From assembly GCA_965232405.1 (NCBI GenBank), contig OZ246966.1:124001-188000 (forward strand): a stretch of DNA of 64,000 nt, written 5' to 3'. Source of the stretch: RCIO01 sp965232405 (GTDB lineage Bacteria > Pseudomonadota > Alphaproteobacteria > Rhizobiales > Rhizobiaceae). Below the pieces are notes generated by a model, which worked only from the letters and a program-made list of their open reading frames with translations, searched no databases and was not told where the DNA came from. Each line of letters starts with the position of its first letter. Position 1 is the first letter of the stretch. This document shows, in pieces, positions 34,479 to 44,039 of the stretch. The position numbers and the translations under genes are program-made.

Positions 34479-35957
34479 ATGAAAATGTGGAAATCTGTAC
34501 TGGCGGCCGCGGTCGTCGCACTGTCCGCGAGCACTGCATTGGCCGCGAAAACGGATCTGGTTCTGGGCGTCGTGCTCGAGCCGCCCCACCTCGATCCGAC
34601 CGCAGGCGCTGCCGCGGCGATTGACGAAGTGGTCTACGCCAATGTGTTCGAGGGGCTCACACGCATCGGCAGCGGCGGCGAGGTTCTGCCCGCACTTGCC
34701 GAGAGCTGGGAGATTTCCGAAGACGGCAAGACCTACACTTTCCACTTGCACGAAGGCGTTAAGTTCCACGACGGAACCGACCTCACCGCCGAAGACGTCG
34801 TATTTTCGCTTGACCGCGCCCGTGCTGACGATTCCACCAACGCCCAGAAGGCGCTCTTTGCAGCCATCGATGGCGTCGAGGCCGTGGACGCGACTACCGT
34901 CAAGGTGACGCTGAAGAACCCGCAGGGTTCGTTCCTCTACAATATGGGTTGGGGCGACGCGGTGATCGTGGCGCCTGAATCGGCAGACGGAAACAAGGAA
35001 AATCCGGTCGGCACCGGTCCGTTCAAATTCGCAAACTGGGCCAAGGGTTCCTCGATAACGATCGAAAAGAACCCCAACTACTGGGGTGATCCCGTAGCGC
35101 TCGACAAGGCCGAGTTCCGCATCATCCCCGATGCTGCCGCAGCCATCCCGGCTCTGCTTTCTGGCGACGTGCAGGCCTTTGCCAATATGCCGGCAGGCGA
35201 CGCACTGCCGCAGATCGAGTCCGATCCGCGCTTCGAAGTGGTCATCGGTGCCACCGAAGGCGAGACGATCCTGTCGACCAACAACAAGAAGGCGCCCTTC
35301 GATCAGTTGAAGGTTCGGCAGGCGATCGCGCACGCGCTCAATCGCGAAGAAATCATCGCCGGTACGCCGCCGGGGCTTGGCACGCCGATCGGCACACACT
35401 TTTCACCCGGCAACGCCGCCTATCTCGATCTGACCGGCACCTACCCCTACGATCCCGCGAAGGCCAAGGAATTGCTGGCCGAGGCGGGCTTCCCCGACGG
35501 GTTCGATGCAACGATCAAGCTTCCCCCGCCGGCCTATGCGCGCGACGGCGGGCAGATCGTCGCCTCGCAACTGCGCGACGTCGGCATCAACCTTGAGATC
35601 ATTCCGGTCGAATGGGCGGACTGGCTCGATCAGGTGTTCAAGAACAAGGATTATGACCTGACAATCGTGTCGCACACGGAGCCGAACGACATCGGCATCT
35701 ATGCGCGCCACGACTACTACTTCCAGTACATGAACCCGGAGTTCGACAAGGTCATCGCCGAGCTCGACGTCACATCGGACGAAGCCAAGCGCACCGAGCT
35801 CTACCAGAAGGCGCAGCGCATCATCGCCGAGGATGCCGTCAACGGCTACATGTTCCAGCTGCCGAAGGTCGGCGTCTGGGACGCCAAGCTGGAAGGCATG
35901 TGGGAGAATTCTCCCGTCCAGGCAACAGATCTCACTGGCGTAAGCTGGTCGGAATAG
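34479..35957 (+). CDS. peptide/opine-type ABC transporter substrate-binding protein
   Basis: 492 residues from the ATG at 34479. A Sec signal peptide (MKMWKSVLAAAVVALSAS) ends near TALA-AK. The mature part is family 5 of extracellular solute-binding proteins: VLEPPHLDPTAGAAAAIDEV, YTFHLHEGVKFHDGTDLTAEDVVFS, and NREEIIAG in the second lobe. Ligands of this family are di- and oligopeptides, nickel, glutathione or opines, and the sequence does not tell which. It is first in a four-gene operon encoding a complete importer. Confidence 0.93.
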   Translation: MKMWKSVLAAAVVALSASTALAAKTDLVLGVVLEPPHLDPTAGAAAAIDEVVYANVFEGLTRIGSGGEVLPALAESWEISEDGKTYTFHLHEGVKFHDGTDLTAEDVVFSLDRARADDSTNAQKALFAAIDGVEAVDATTVKVTLKNPQGSFLYNMGWGDAVIVAPESADGNKENPVGTGPFKFANWAKGSSITIEKNPNYWGDPVALDKAEFRIIPDAAAAIPALLSGDVQAFANMPAGDALPQIESDPRFEVVIGATEGETILSTNNKKAPFDQLKVRQAIAHALNREEIIAGTPPGLGTPIGTHFSPGNAAYLDLTGTYPYDPAKAKELLAEAGFPDGFDATIKLPPPAYARDGGQIVASQLRDVGINLEIIPVEWADWLDQVFKNKDYDLTIVSHTEPNDIGIYARHDYYFQYMNPEFDKVIAELDVTSDEAKRTELYQKAQRIIAEDAVNGYMFQLPKVGVWDAKLEGMWENSPVQATDLTGVSWSE

Positions 35958-35975
35958 GTAGCCTGACCTGATCAC

Positions 35976-36006
35976 CGCCCCGGGAACGCACGCCGTTTCC
36001 GGGGCG
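35976..36006 (+). terminator. attenuator hairpin between the binding protein and permease genes
   Basis: A stem of 8 G-C-rich pairs (CGCCCCGG / CCGGGGCG) extends to about 13 bp with a 5-nt loop and is followed by TCGTCTTT. Such a structure after the binding-protein gene would keep its mRNA more abundant than that of the membrane genes. Confidence 0.55.
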
Positions 36007-36026
36007 TCGTCTTTGCGAAGCCCTCT

Positions 36027-36974
36027 ATGACAGCCTTTCTTCTCAAGCGCCTCGGCATCGGACTGGCAACGCTGGTCCTCGCATCGGTTATCGTCTTCGC
36101 CGTGATGGAGATACTCCCCGGCGACCCGGCGCAGCTGATGCTGGGACTGAACGCAACCGACGATGCGCTGAGAGCGTTGCGCAACGAGATGGGGCTCAAC
36201 GATCCGGTGCTGTTGCGTTATCTGTCATGGGTCGGCGGAATGCTGATTGGCGATTTCGGCAATTCCTACACCTATTCGTCGCCGGTGATCGAACTGATCG
36301 GCGAACGCGCAATCGTGTCCCTGCCGCTAGCGGTCATTTCGCTCATGCTGTCCACCCTTATCGCCATTCCGGTCGGCATGTTCGCCGCCGCTCGGCGGGG
36401 CCGGATGGCCGACACATCGGTCATGGGCGTCACCCAGCTGGGCGTGGCAATCCCGAACTTCTGGTTCGCGCTGCTTCTGATCTATGTCTTTGCCGTCTGG
36501 CTCAGGCTTGTACCTGCCGGCGGATTCCCCGGCTGGGACAGCGGCATCTGGCCGGGCGTTCGCTCCCTCCTCCTGCCCGCAGTCGCGCTGGCGCTTCCGC
36601 AGGCTGCGATCCTTGCGCGCGTGACCCGCTCCGCCATGCTTGAGGTTCTGGGCGAGGACTACATTCGCACCGCCCGCGCCAAGGGCATGCCACGCCGCAT
36701 CGTGTTGTGGCGCCACGCTTTGCGCAACGCGCTGATCCCGGTTCTTACCATCATGGGGCTGCAGTTTGCATTCCTGCTTGCCGGCACCATCATCATCGAG
36801 AACGTGTTCTACCTGCCTGGTCTCGGGAGGCTCGTGTTCCAGGCGATCACGCAGCGAGACCTCATCGTCGTCGAGGGCGTGGTGATGCTGCTGGTCGCCA
36901 GCGTCGTCATCGTCAATCTCGCTGTCGACCTCACCTACGCGATCGTCGACCCCCGGCTGCGGGCGCGCGCATGA
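36027..36974 (+). CDS. ABC transporter permease (DppB type)
   Basis: 315 residues, six predicted membrane segments. The N-terminus FLLKRLGIGLATLVLASVIV and the EAA-loop region EVLGEDYIRTARAKGMPRR followed by ALRNALIPVLT identify the DppB/OppB family of inner-membrane permeases. It forms a heterodimer with the next gene product, whose start overlaps its stop codon (ATGA). Confidence 0.94.
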   Translation: MTAFLLKRLGIGLATLVLASVIVFAVMEILPGDPAQLMLGLNATDDALRALRNEMGLNDPVLLRYLSWVGGMLIGDFGNSYTYSSPVIELIGERAIVSLPLAVISLMLSTLIAIPVGMFAAARRGRMADTSVMGVTQLGVAIPNFWFALLLIYVFAVWLRLVPAGGFPGWDSGIWPGVRSLLLPAVALALPQAAILARVTRSAMLEVLGEDYIRTARAKGMPRRIVLWRHALRNALIPVLTIMGLQFAFLLAGTIIIENVFYLPGLGRLVFQAITQRDLIVVEGVVMLLVASVVIVNLAVDLTYAIVDPRLRARA

Positions 36975-37840
36975 CGGTCGAAGCGAATATCCCCGAGGAA
37001 ACGCCGCAACACTGGCTGCGGCTGGCGCTTGCCAACCGGTCGTTCCTGACCGGGCTCATCATCACCGCGCTGATCGCGGCAATGGCGCTGATTTCATACA
37101 TCTGGACGCCATACGACGTCACCGATCTCGTCGTTGCGGACCGGATGAAAGGCCTGTCGGCGGAGCACATTTTCGGCACCGATCATTTCGGCCGCGACAT
37201 CTTCTCCATGATCATGGTGGGCGCGCGCAACTCGATCGCTGTCGCCATCGTGGCCGTGGGCATCGGCATGGGGATTGGGGTGCCGCTCGGCTGCTGGGCT
37301 GCCGCGCGTGGCGGGTTCGTCGACGAGGCGCTTATGCGCTTCAACGATCTTGTCTTCGCCTTCCCCGCCCTCCTCTCCGCAGTCATGATCACCGCAATCT
37401 TCGGTCCCGGCGCGGTAAACGCCATCATTGCAATCGGCATATTCAATGTGCCGGTTTTCGCCCGCGTGGCGCGCGCCGGCGCGCTGGCGCTGTGGCCACG
37501 CGAATATGTTCTGGCCGCCCGCGCCGCCGGCAAGGGCAAGGCGCTGATCACCATCGAGCACATCCTGCCCAACATCGCCTCAATGCTCCTCGTCCAGGGC
37601 ACGATCCAGTTCGCGCTCGGCATTCTCGCCGAAGCCGGTCTCTCCTATCTCGGCCTTGGTGCACAACCACCCATGCCAAGCTGGGGACGCATGCTGTTCG
37701 ATGCGCAGACCCGCATGATGGTGGCCCCGCATCTGGCAATTTTTCCGGGTCTTGCCATCGTCATCACGGTTCTCGGCCTGAACCTGCTCGGCGACGGTTT
37801 GCGCGACGTGCTTGATCCGCGCTTGAGGCGCGAGCGATGA
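36971..37840 (+). CDS. ABC transporter permease (DppC type)
   Basis: 289 residues from the ATG at 36971, which overlaps the previous stop. It has a cytoplasmic N-terminus then a first membrane segment (FLTGLIITALIAAMALISYI), the periplasmic IFGTDHFGRDIFSMIMVGAR block typical of DppC/OppC, and the EAA loop WPREYVLAARAAGKGKALI. It pairs with the DppB-type subunit. The stop overlaps the ATPase start by 4 nt. Confidence 0.94.
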   Translation: MTVEANIPEETPQHWLRLALANRSFLTGLIITALIAAMALISYIWTPYDVTDLVVADRMKGLSAEHIFGTDHFGRDIFSMIMVGARNSIAVAIVAVGIGMGIGVPLGCWAAARGGFVDEALMRFNDLVFAFPALLSAVMITAIFGPGAVNAIIAIGIFNVPVFARVARAGALALWPREYVLAARAAGKGKALITIEHILPNIASMLLVQGTIQFALGILAEAGLSYLGLGAQPPMPSWGRMLFDAQTRMMVAPHLAIFPGLAIVITVLGLNLLGDGLRDVLDPRLRRER

Positions 37841-39456
37841 GCCTGCTCGAAATCGAAAACCTGAAGCTCGATATCGGTGACACGCCGATCCTGAAGGATA
37901 TCGACCTGATCATCGAGGCCGGCGAGGTAATGGGGCTTGTCGGCGAGTCCGGCTCCGGCAAGTCGATGACCGCCCTCACCGTCATGCGGCTCCTGCCTTA
38001 TGCAGCTAGCGCCAGCGGCCGCGTCAATTTCGATGGCATAGACATTCTCGCAGCACCGGAAGACGCCATGAACCGGTTGCGCGGCGACGACATCGGCATG
38101 GTCTTTCAGGAGCCGATGACGGCGCTCAATCCGGTCAAGACAATCGGTGAGCAGGTTGCGGAGGGCATTCGCTGGCATACCGGCGCAAACCGCGCCGACG
38201 CCGAGGCGCGCGCTCGCTTGATCCTCGACAGGGTCGGGCTGCCGGAAAGACAGTTCCCCCTCACCCGCTACCCCCATGAGCTTTCGGGCGGCCAGCGCCA
38301 GCGCGTCGTCATCGCGATCGCCTGCGCACTGAAACCCAAACTGCTGATCGCCGACGAACCGACCACCGCGCTCGATGTCGTGCTGCAGGCCCAGATACTC
38401 GAACTGCTGCGCGATCTGGTCGATGAAAATCGCATGGGCCTGCTCTTGATTTCGCACGATCTGGCGGTCGTCGCCGATATGGCAGACCGCGTGACGATCA
38501 TGCGCAATGGCGAGGTCATGGAGGCCGGTGAAACCGCGCGCACGCTTTCCGAGCAGAAGCATCCCTACACGCGCCAGCTCGCCGAAGCGTCGGTCCATGT
38601 GCCGGAACGCAAGGCGGTGTCGTCCGATGACGGCCAGACGCTGCTGGAACTGACCGACGTCGTCAAGGACTACCCGGTTCGCCGCGCCTCGCTGTTCGGC
38701 CCGCCCAGGCACTTCCGCGCGGTCGACGGTGTCAGCCTGTCGCTGAAGCGCGGACAGTCGAAGGCGCTTGTCGGCCGGTCCGGCTGCGGAAAGTCCACGC
38801 TGGCGCGCATGATCCTGGCGCTGGATCATGCGACGAACGGTTCCATCCGCTTCGACGGCGAGGAATTGACCGGAAAGAGCGAAGCCCAACTGAAACCCGC
38901 CCGCCGTAACATGCAGGTCGTGTTTCAGGACCCCTATGGTTCGTTCAATCCGCGTCACAAGGTCGAGCGGTTGGTGGCCGAACCCCTGCATCTGGTCGAC
39001 CCGCCGCCCAGCAGCGCCGAACGCCGAGAGCGCGTGGCGCAGGCATTGGTCGATGTCGGCATGAACCCGTCCGACATGGACAAATATCCGCACGAATTTT
39101 CCGGCGGACAACGCCAGCGGCTGTCCATTGCGCGTGCCGTCATCACCCGCCCGCGCATGATCGTGGCGGACGAGCCGGTGTCTGCGCTCGATGTTTCGAT
39201 CCGCGCGCAAATTCTCGATCTGTTTGCCGATCTCAATCAGCGGCTGGGTGTCGCCTATCTGTTCATCACGCACGATCTCACGGTTGCCCGTGCGATCACC
39301 GACCAGGTGCTGGTCATGCATGAAGGACGCATTGTGGAGGAAGGCGAAACGGACCGGGTGTTCGATGCACCGCAATCGGATGCGGCGAAGGCTCTTGTCG
39401 ATGCCGCGCCCGACCTCGAACGCGCAATTACGCGGCGTCTCGCTGCTGCTGGCTAG
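37837..39456 (+). CDS. fused double ATP-binding protein of the peptide-type ABC transporter
   Basis: 539 residues holding two nucleotide-binding domains, equal to DppD and DppF in one chain. First domain: Walker A GESGSGKSM, signature LSGGQRQRV, Walker B LLIADEPTTALDV. Second domain (from about residue 270): Walker A GRSGCGKST, signature FSGGQRQRL, Walker B MIVADEPVSALDV. The C-terminal oligopeptide-transport extension after the first domain is short. It completes the importer. Its stop overlaps that of the convergent TerB-like gene. Confidence 0.94.
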   Translation: MSLLEIENLKLDIGDTPILKDIDLIIEAGEVMGLVGESGSGKSMTALTVMRLLPYAASASGRVNFDGIDILAAPEDAMNRLRGDDIGMVFQEPMTALNPVKTIGEQVAEGIRWHTGANRADAEARARLILDRVGLPERQFPLTRYPHELSGGQRQRVVIAIACALKPKLLIADEPTTALDVVLQAQILELLRDLVDENRMGLLLISHDLAVVADMADRVTIMRNGEVMEAGETARTLSEQKHPYTRQLAEASVHVPERKAVSSDDGQTLLELTDVVKDYPVRRASLFGPPRHFRAVDGVSLSLKRGQSKALVGRSGCGKSTLARMILALDHATNGSIRFDGEELTGKSEAQLKPARRNMQVVFQDPYGSFNPRHKVERLVAEPLHLVDPPPSSAERRERVAQALVDVGMNPSDMDKYPHEFSGGQRQRLSIARAVITRPRMIVADEPVSALDVSIRAQILDLFADLNQRLGVAYLFITHDLTVARAITDQVLVMHEGRIVEEGETDRVFDAPQSDAAKALVDAAPDLERAITRRLAAAG

Positions 39457-39899
39457 TTCGCAGCCGATCCGTTCGAGCCATGCGCGACGGCAGCGGGATC
39501 GAGGTCGAGCATCTCGACCACGCGCGCGAGCAGACGAACTTCGTAGTGGCTCAACTCGTTATCGGCCTTGGCCAGTTCGGCCATGTGGCGCGCCAGCATC
39601 AACCGACGCTCCATGTCGAACTCGCGGAATACGGCAATCGCCTGAGCCGGCGTGATCTCGTAGCCGAAGGATTGGAGATGACCGAGAACCTTCTCCAGAT
39701 CTTCGCCCTCAACGCCGAAATTGTCCGCTGCAATACGGCGTATTGCGTCGAGCTCACGCTCGTGCACCTCGCCATCGGCGAGCACCATTTTGAACAGTAG
39801 CAACAATTCAGCCATCAAGGCCGGATCGTCAGCCACTTTCCGCACGGACAGGCTTCCCTGCATCACTTCGCGCAACCTCGCCAACAATCCTAGTGGCAT
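39453..39899 (-). CDS. TerB-like helical domain protein
   Basis: 148 residues from the ATG at 39899. The body is one TerB domain: LMAELLLLFKMVLADGEVHERELDAIRRIAADNFG followed by a second helical pair ending DNELSHYEVRLLARVVEML. Acidic residues around ADGEVHERE and ADNELSHYE are the likely metal-binding positions of the family. TerB proteins are found in tellurite resistance and stress modules, but no ter partner is here. The function is unknown. Confidence 0.75.
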   Translation of the reverse strand: MPLGLLARLREVMQGSLSVRKVADDPALMAELLLLFKMVLADGEVHERELDAIRRIAADNFGVEGEDLEKVLGHLQSFGYEITPAQAIAVFREFDMERRLMLARHMAELAKADNELSHYEVRLLARVVEMLDLDPAAVAHGSNGSAAN

Positions 39900-40176
39900 G
39901 TCTTCGCCCCGTCCCTGCGATACCGGCATTCTATTACCAAATTCGCACCCGCGAAAATCCCGCCTCCAAACGGCATGGCTCGCCCGCATTGAATCTGCTC
40001 ATTCAGTTCGTGGCCTTATTAATTGATTCTACTATGCTTTTTCTGCATGCGCCCGATTTCGGGCCACCCGCCTTCGCCCATGAGCTGTCGCAACAGCAAA
40101 CTCCACCCCGCACAATCAATGGCTGGACAGGCATAAACCGAATCATCGGGCGAAAATGTAGGGCGCCATAACCTCA

Positions 40177-41037
40177 ATGGTCCGGCAGGCGTTTCCGGAC
40201 TATTCTGAGGGCATGGGAAGTCACGCGCCCGACACCGATATTGGCACACAGCCGTTCTTCCGGACCCGGCCTATTCCGGCCGATCTCGACGGTCTCGTTG
40301 CCAGAATGACCGGCTATCAGGAAAACGGGCAGGCGCTCAGCCTGGCGCCGGAAATCGCGGCGATGGTCGTGCCGCTGGTGATCAGCTTTTCCGATCCGTT
40401 CGAGATCGCACTCGGTCGCGTGCCGACATCATCCGACAGCTATGCCAGCTTCACTTCCGGCCTCTATCCGGGCTTCGTCATGATCAACTCGACCGGTGCA
40501 GCCCAATGCATTCAGGTCGACTTCACGCCGCTCGGCGCGCATCGTTTTTTCGGTCTCTCGATGTCGGAGATTTCCAGCCGGATGGTCACGCTGGAGGACC
40601 TTGGCGATGCAGACGTGCTGGAACTGCGCCAACGGCTGGCCGACATGAACGACTGGAACAGCCGCCTGGCGCTGGTCGAGGACTTCGTTCGCAGCCGCAT
40701 CCGCTCAACTGAAAGAGACACCGCAGCCGTCGCCTGGGCCTATGAGGCCATTGTGAGCCGTTGCGGCAACACGCGCATTCGCCATCTGGCCGACGAACTC
40801 GACTGGAGCCGCAAACACCTCAACGACCGGTTTCGCGAACTGATCGGCGTCAGCCCGAAGACAGTCGCGCGCATGGCGCGTTTCAACCGCGCCGTCGAAT
40901 TGGCGGGTTCGGGCACCAACGGCTGGGCCGATATCGCCTTCGCGGCCGGTTATGCCGATCAGGCGCATCTGACGCGGGAATTCCGGGAATTTGCGGGCAC
41001 GACGCCCGGTAAATTCGCCGAATGGACCGCCCGGTAA
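40177..41037 (+). CDS. AraC-family transcriptional regulator
   Basis: 286 residues (274 if the ATG at 40213 is used). The C-terminal third has the two AraC helix-turn-helix units: IRHLADELDWSRKHLNDRF and WADIAFAAGYADQAHLTREF, ending FREFAGTTPGKF. The N-terminal part is the usual divergent ligand or dimerisation region. It lies 77 nt before a VOC-family gene in the same direction, a common pair in which the regulator controls the VOC gene. Confidence 0.88.
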   Translation: MVRQAFPDYSEGMGSHAPDTDIGTQPFFRTRPIPADLDGLVARMTGYQENGQALSLAPEIAAMVVPLVISFSDPFEIALGRVPTSSDSYASFTSGLYPGFVMINSTGAAQCIQVDFTPLGAHRFFGLSMSEISSRMVTLEDLGDADVLELRQRLADMNDWNSRLALVEDFVRSRIRSTERDTAAVAWAYEAIVSRCGNTRIRHLADELDWSRKHLNDRFRELIGVSPKTVARMARFNRAVELAGSGTNGWADIAFAAGYADQAHLTREFREFAGTTPGKFAEWTAR

Positions 41038-41114
41038 CATTTGTTCAAGCGAGCGTGGCCGCCAATGCGTTAGGCAATTGCCTGACGTAACGGGCAATCA
41101 TCAAGGACCGAGCC

Positions 41115-41537
41115 ATGAACGCCACAGCAGCAATCGAAGCTCCAAGGATCTACGCAACCTTCCGCTACCGCGACCCAGACGCGATCATGCAATGGCTCAC
41201 CGAAGCGGTCGGGTTTCACACGCTCGCCTGCTACCGCGCCGACGATGGTTCGGTCGCGCATGCGGAACTGGCCTACGGGTCGTCCATCATCATGTTGGGC
41301 CATACGAAGAATGACGATTATGGCGCGATGGTCGGCCAGAGCGGGCAGACTGGCGGCAAGTCGCTCTACATCGCGGTCGATGACGTCGATGCGCTGTTCG
41401 CAAAAGTGGAAAAGGCTGGAACGAAGATCGAAGAAGGGCTGGTAGACCGCGATCACGGCAGCCGCGAATTCATCTGCCGGGATGCCGAGGGCAATATGTG
41501 GTGCTTCGGCACCTATTGGCCCAAGGTTCAGACCTGA
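41115..41537 (+). CDS. VOC (glyoxalase/bleomycin resistance) family protein
   Basis: 140 residues, one VOC module of two beta-alpha-beta-beta-beta units: YATFRYRDPDAIMQWLTEAVGF at the start and GKSLYIAVDDVDALFAKVEKAG in the second half, ending FICRDAEGNMWCFGTYWP. The family holds glyoxalase I, dioxygenases and drug-binding proteins. The sequence does not decide among them. Context is the upstream AraC gene only. Confidence 0.82.
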   Translation: MNATAAIEAPRIYATFRYRDPDAIMQWLTEAVGFHTLACYRADDGSVAHAELAYGSSIIMLGHTKNDDYGAMVGQSGQTGGKSLYIAVDDVDALFAKVEKAGTKIEEGLVDRDHGSREFICRDAEGNMWCFGTYWPKVQT

Positions 41538-41682
41538 CGGGCTACGCAGCTTCCCGCACTTCCCGCACAACCGCTGTGCAGATTTCCAATCGCCGCCAGC
41601 GAGCCGGCGCATTGCGCCACCTATCCGATGATCTAAACTGACCGCCGGTGGATTTCCTTCAAGCGGCCACCGGGAGGTCATC

Positions 41683-42855
41683 ATGGATGCGATCACCGAA
41701 CGGGATAACCAGTTCGACCTGAATGCGGATCAGCGCGCCATCAAGGAGATGAGCGACGCGTTCGCGGCGGAGAAGGTTGCGCCCTTTGCGCTGGAATGGG
41801 ATCGCGAGCGCCACTTCCCCGAAGACGTGATTCGCGAAACCGGGCAGCTTGGCTTTGGCGGCATCTATATCGGCGACGATGTCGGCGGTTCCGCCCTTGG
41901 CCGCATGGAGGCGGTGCTCATCTTCGAGGCGCTTTCGTCCGGCTGTCCCGCTTTTTCATCCTTCATCTCCATTCACAACATGGCGACTTGGATGATCGAC
42001 AAGTTCGGCGACGAGGCACAGCGCCAGCGCCTGCTGCCGCCGCTCACCGCCATGGAACAGCTGGCGAGCTACTGTCTCACCGAACCCGGAGCCGGCTCCG
42101 ATGCCGCCGCACTCAAGACCAAAGCCGTGCGCGGCGCGGGCAATGGCGCGGACTATGTGCTCAATGGCGCCAAGCAATTCATCTCCGGTGCGGGTTCCTC
42201 GGACGTTTATGTCGTGATGGCGCGTACCGGCGAGGACGGGCCGAAAGGCGTTTCCACGCTCGTCGTGCCCAAGGACGCTCCGGGCCTTTCCTTCGGCCCG
42301 CTCGAGAGCAAGATGGGTTGGCACATGCAGCCCACCCGACAGGTGATATTCGAGGACTGCAAGGTGCCTGCGGAAAACCTGCTGTCGGGCGAAGGCGCGG
42401 GCTTCAGGATCGCCATGGCCGGGCTCGATGGCGGACGGCTCAACATTGCGGCCTGCTCGCTAGGCGGCGCGCAGTCGGCGCTCGACAAGTCGCTGGCCTA
42501 TGCCGCGGACCGCAAGGCGTTCGGCCAGACGATCGACCGCTTCCAGGCGCTGCAGTTCAAGCTCGCCGACATGGAGACAAACCTTCAGGCCTCGCGGACC
42601 TTCCTTTATGCCGCAGCCTCGCGCCTCGACAGCAAGGCGCCTGATGCATCCAAGTGGTCTGCGATGGCCAAGCGCTTCGTCACCGATGCCTGCTTCGATA
42701 TCGCCAACGACGCACTGCAGATCCACGGCGGTTATGGCTATCTCCACGACTACGGCATGGAAAAGCTGGTACGCGACCTGCGCGTCCACCAGATTCTTGA
42801 AGGCACCAACGAGATCATGCGTGTCATCATCGCCCGGCATCTGATAGGCCGCTGA
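41683..42855 (+). CDS. acyl-CoA dehydrogenase, isobutyryl-CoA dehydrogenase-like
   Basis: 390 residues. FAD-dependent alpha,beta-dehydrogenation of a short branched acyl-CoA is expected. The blocks ASYCLTEPGAGSDAAALKT and the RKAFGQTIDRFQALQFKLADM segment are typical, and the catalytic Glu is in QILEGTNEIMRVIIARHL. The next gene is mmsB, so valine breakdown through isobutyryl-CoA is the most likely role. A GGGAGG ribosome-binding site precedes the ATG. Confidence 0.9.
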   Translation: MDAITERDNQFDLNADQRAIKEMSDAFAAEKVAPFALEWDRERHFPEDVIRETGQLGFGGIYIGDDVGGSALGRMEAVLIFEALSSGCPAFSSFISIHNMATWMIDKFGDEAQRQRLLPPLTAMEQLASYCLTEPGAGSDAAALKTKAVRGAGNGADYVLNGAKQFISGAGSSDVYVVMARTGEDGPKGVSTLVVPKDAPGLSFGPLESKMGWHMQPTRQVIFEDCKVPAENLLSGEGAGFRIAMAGLDGGRLNIAACSLGGAQSALDKSLAYAADRKAFGQTIDRFQALQFKLADMETNLQASRTFLYAAASRLDSKAPDASKWSAMAKRFVTDACFDIANDALQIHGGYGYLHDYGMEKLVRDLRVHQILEGTNEIMRVIIARHLIGR

Positions 42856-42882
42856 CGAGACACGCTTGGGAGGACAATACGC

Positions 42883-43761
42883 ATGAGCACCATCGGCTTC
42901 ATCGGCCTCGGCAACATGGGCAACCCCATGGCGGCCAATCTGGTCAAGGCTGGGCACACCGTTCAGGGCTTCGACCTTGTACCCGCCAGCCTGGAGACGG
43001 CAGCCGAAAACGGCGTCACTGTGGTTGCCGATGCACTTGGCGCGGCCAGGGGGGCCGACGTCGTCATCACCATGCTGCCTGCCGGCAAACACGTGCTTTC
43101 GGTGCACGAACAGATCGCGCCTTCGATGAACAAGGGTGCGCTCTTGATCGACTGTTCCACGATCGATGTGAACTCGGCCCGCGCCGCGCACGCCATTGCC
43201 TCCGAGCATGGCCTTCTGTCGGTCGACGCGCCGGTTTCCGGCGGTGTCGGCGGCGCGACGGCAGGCACCCTCACCTTCATGGCCGGCGGCTCGGAGGAGG
43301 CCTATGCGGCCGCAGAGCCCATCCTGGACCCGATGGCGGGTAAGGTTGTGCATTGCGGAGACGCCGGCAACGGACAGGCGGCCAAGATCTGCAACAACAT
43401 GATCCTCGGCATCTCCATGATCGGCGTCGGCGAGGCATTTGTGCTGGCCGAAAAGCTGGGGCTTTCCCACCAGGCTCTTTTCGACGTGGCCTCCACATCG
43501 TCGGGCCAGTGCTGGTCGCTGACCACCTATTGTCCGGTTCCCGGCCCGGTTCCGACCTCGCCGGCCAACAAGGATTACGCGCCGGGCTTCGCGACAGCGC
43601 TGATGTTGAAGGACTTGAAGCTCGCCCAGGAAGCCGCTCAATCGTCGGGCGCGGTGACACCGCTCGGAGCCGAGGCCGCTCAACTCTATGCGCTGTTCAA
43701 CAATGCAGGCAATGACGGCAAGGACTTCTCCGGCATCATCAACTTCCTGCGCGGAAGCTAG
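42883..43761 (+). CDS. mmsB: 3-hydroxyisobutyrate dehydrogenase
   Basis: 292 residues. The NAD-binding Rossmann start IGFIGLGNMGNPMAANLVKAGH, the substrate-binding DAPVSGGVGGATAGTLTFM and the catalytic lysine in GNGQAAKICNNMILG define the beta-hydroxyacid dehydrogenase family. The pair with the acyl-CoA dehydrogenase 27 nt upstream supports 3-hydroxyisobutyrate as substrate, giving methylmalonate semialdehyde. A GGGAGGA sequence precedes the ATG. Confidence 0.93.
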   Translation: MSTIGFIGLGNMGNPMAANLVKAGHTVQGFDLVPASLETAAENGVTVVADALGAARGADVVITMLPAGKHVLSVHEQIAPSMNKGALLIDCSTIDVNSARAAHAIASEHGLLSVDAPVSGGVGGATAGTLTFMAGGSEEAYAAAEPILDPMAGKVVHCGDAGNGQAAKICNNMILGISMIGVGEAFVLAEKLGLSHQALFDVASTSSGQCWSLTTYCPVPGPVPTSPANKDYAPGFATALMLKDLKLAQEAAQSSGAVTPLGAEAAQLYALFNNAGNDGKDFSGIINFLRGS

Positions 43762-43861
43762 GGCCAGGACCTGATTATTCGACCTTCCCCATCGTAAACA
43801 GCCGGGCGCGAAAAAATCGCGGAATTCACCTTTGCTTAAGCGCTCGATAACCGGGCGGTAA

Positions 43862-44028
43862 CGATGTGCGGCTAAAACAGCGGACGTGGCGGCCAACAAA
43901 GCCACCACACCGCTCCGGATCAGGTCACGCGTACCGGAGCTGTAAATCTTCGCCGCGTTTTTCCTTGCGGAGAGCCAGGCGTATCATTGGCAAAACCGCG
44001 TCCTCCTGTCCGGAGAGCGCGGTTTTTG
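43862..44028 (+). ncRNA. candidate structured RNA downstream of mmsB
   Basis: Four short hairpins in a row can be drawn: GTGGC/GCCAC (43886-43907), CTCCGG/CCGGAG (43913-43939), CCGC/GCGG (43952-43970) and GCCA/TGGC (43974-43990), followed by a terminator with a CCTCCT apical segment. There is no open frame on this stretch. I see no clear promoter, so it could also be the mmsB 3' untranslated region. I do not recognise a named family. Confidence 0.35.
43992..44027. terminator. bidirectional Rho-independent terminator
   Basis: Left arm AAAACCGCG (43992-44000) pairs with CGCGGTTTT (44018-44026), with an inner CTCC/GGAG pairing and a small loop. A T5 run follows on the plus strand and a T4 run on the minus strand, so it can end transcripts from both the mmsB side and the aminotransferase side. 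Confidence 0.75.
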
Positions 44029-44039
44029 CACATCAGGCC

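Noticed and set aside
37645..39375. Open frame of 576 codons opposite the double ATPase
   Set aside because: Antisense shadow of a gene with intact Walker and signature motifs; the frame's product is low in sequence order and has no recognisable domain.
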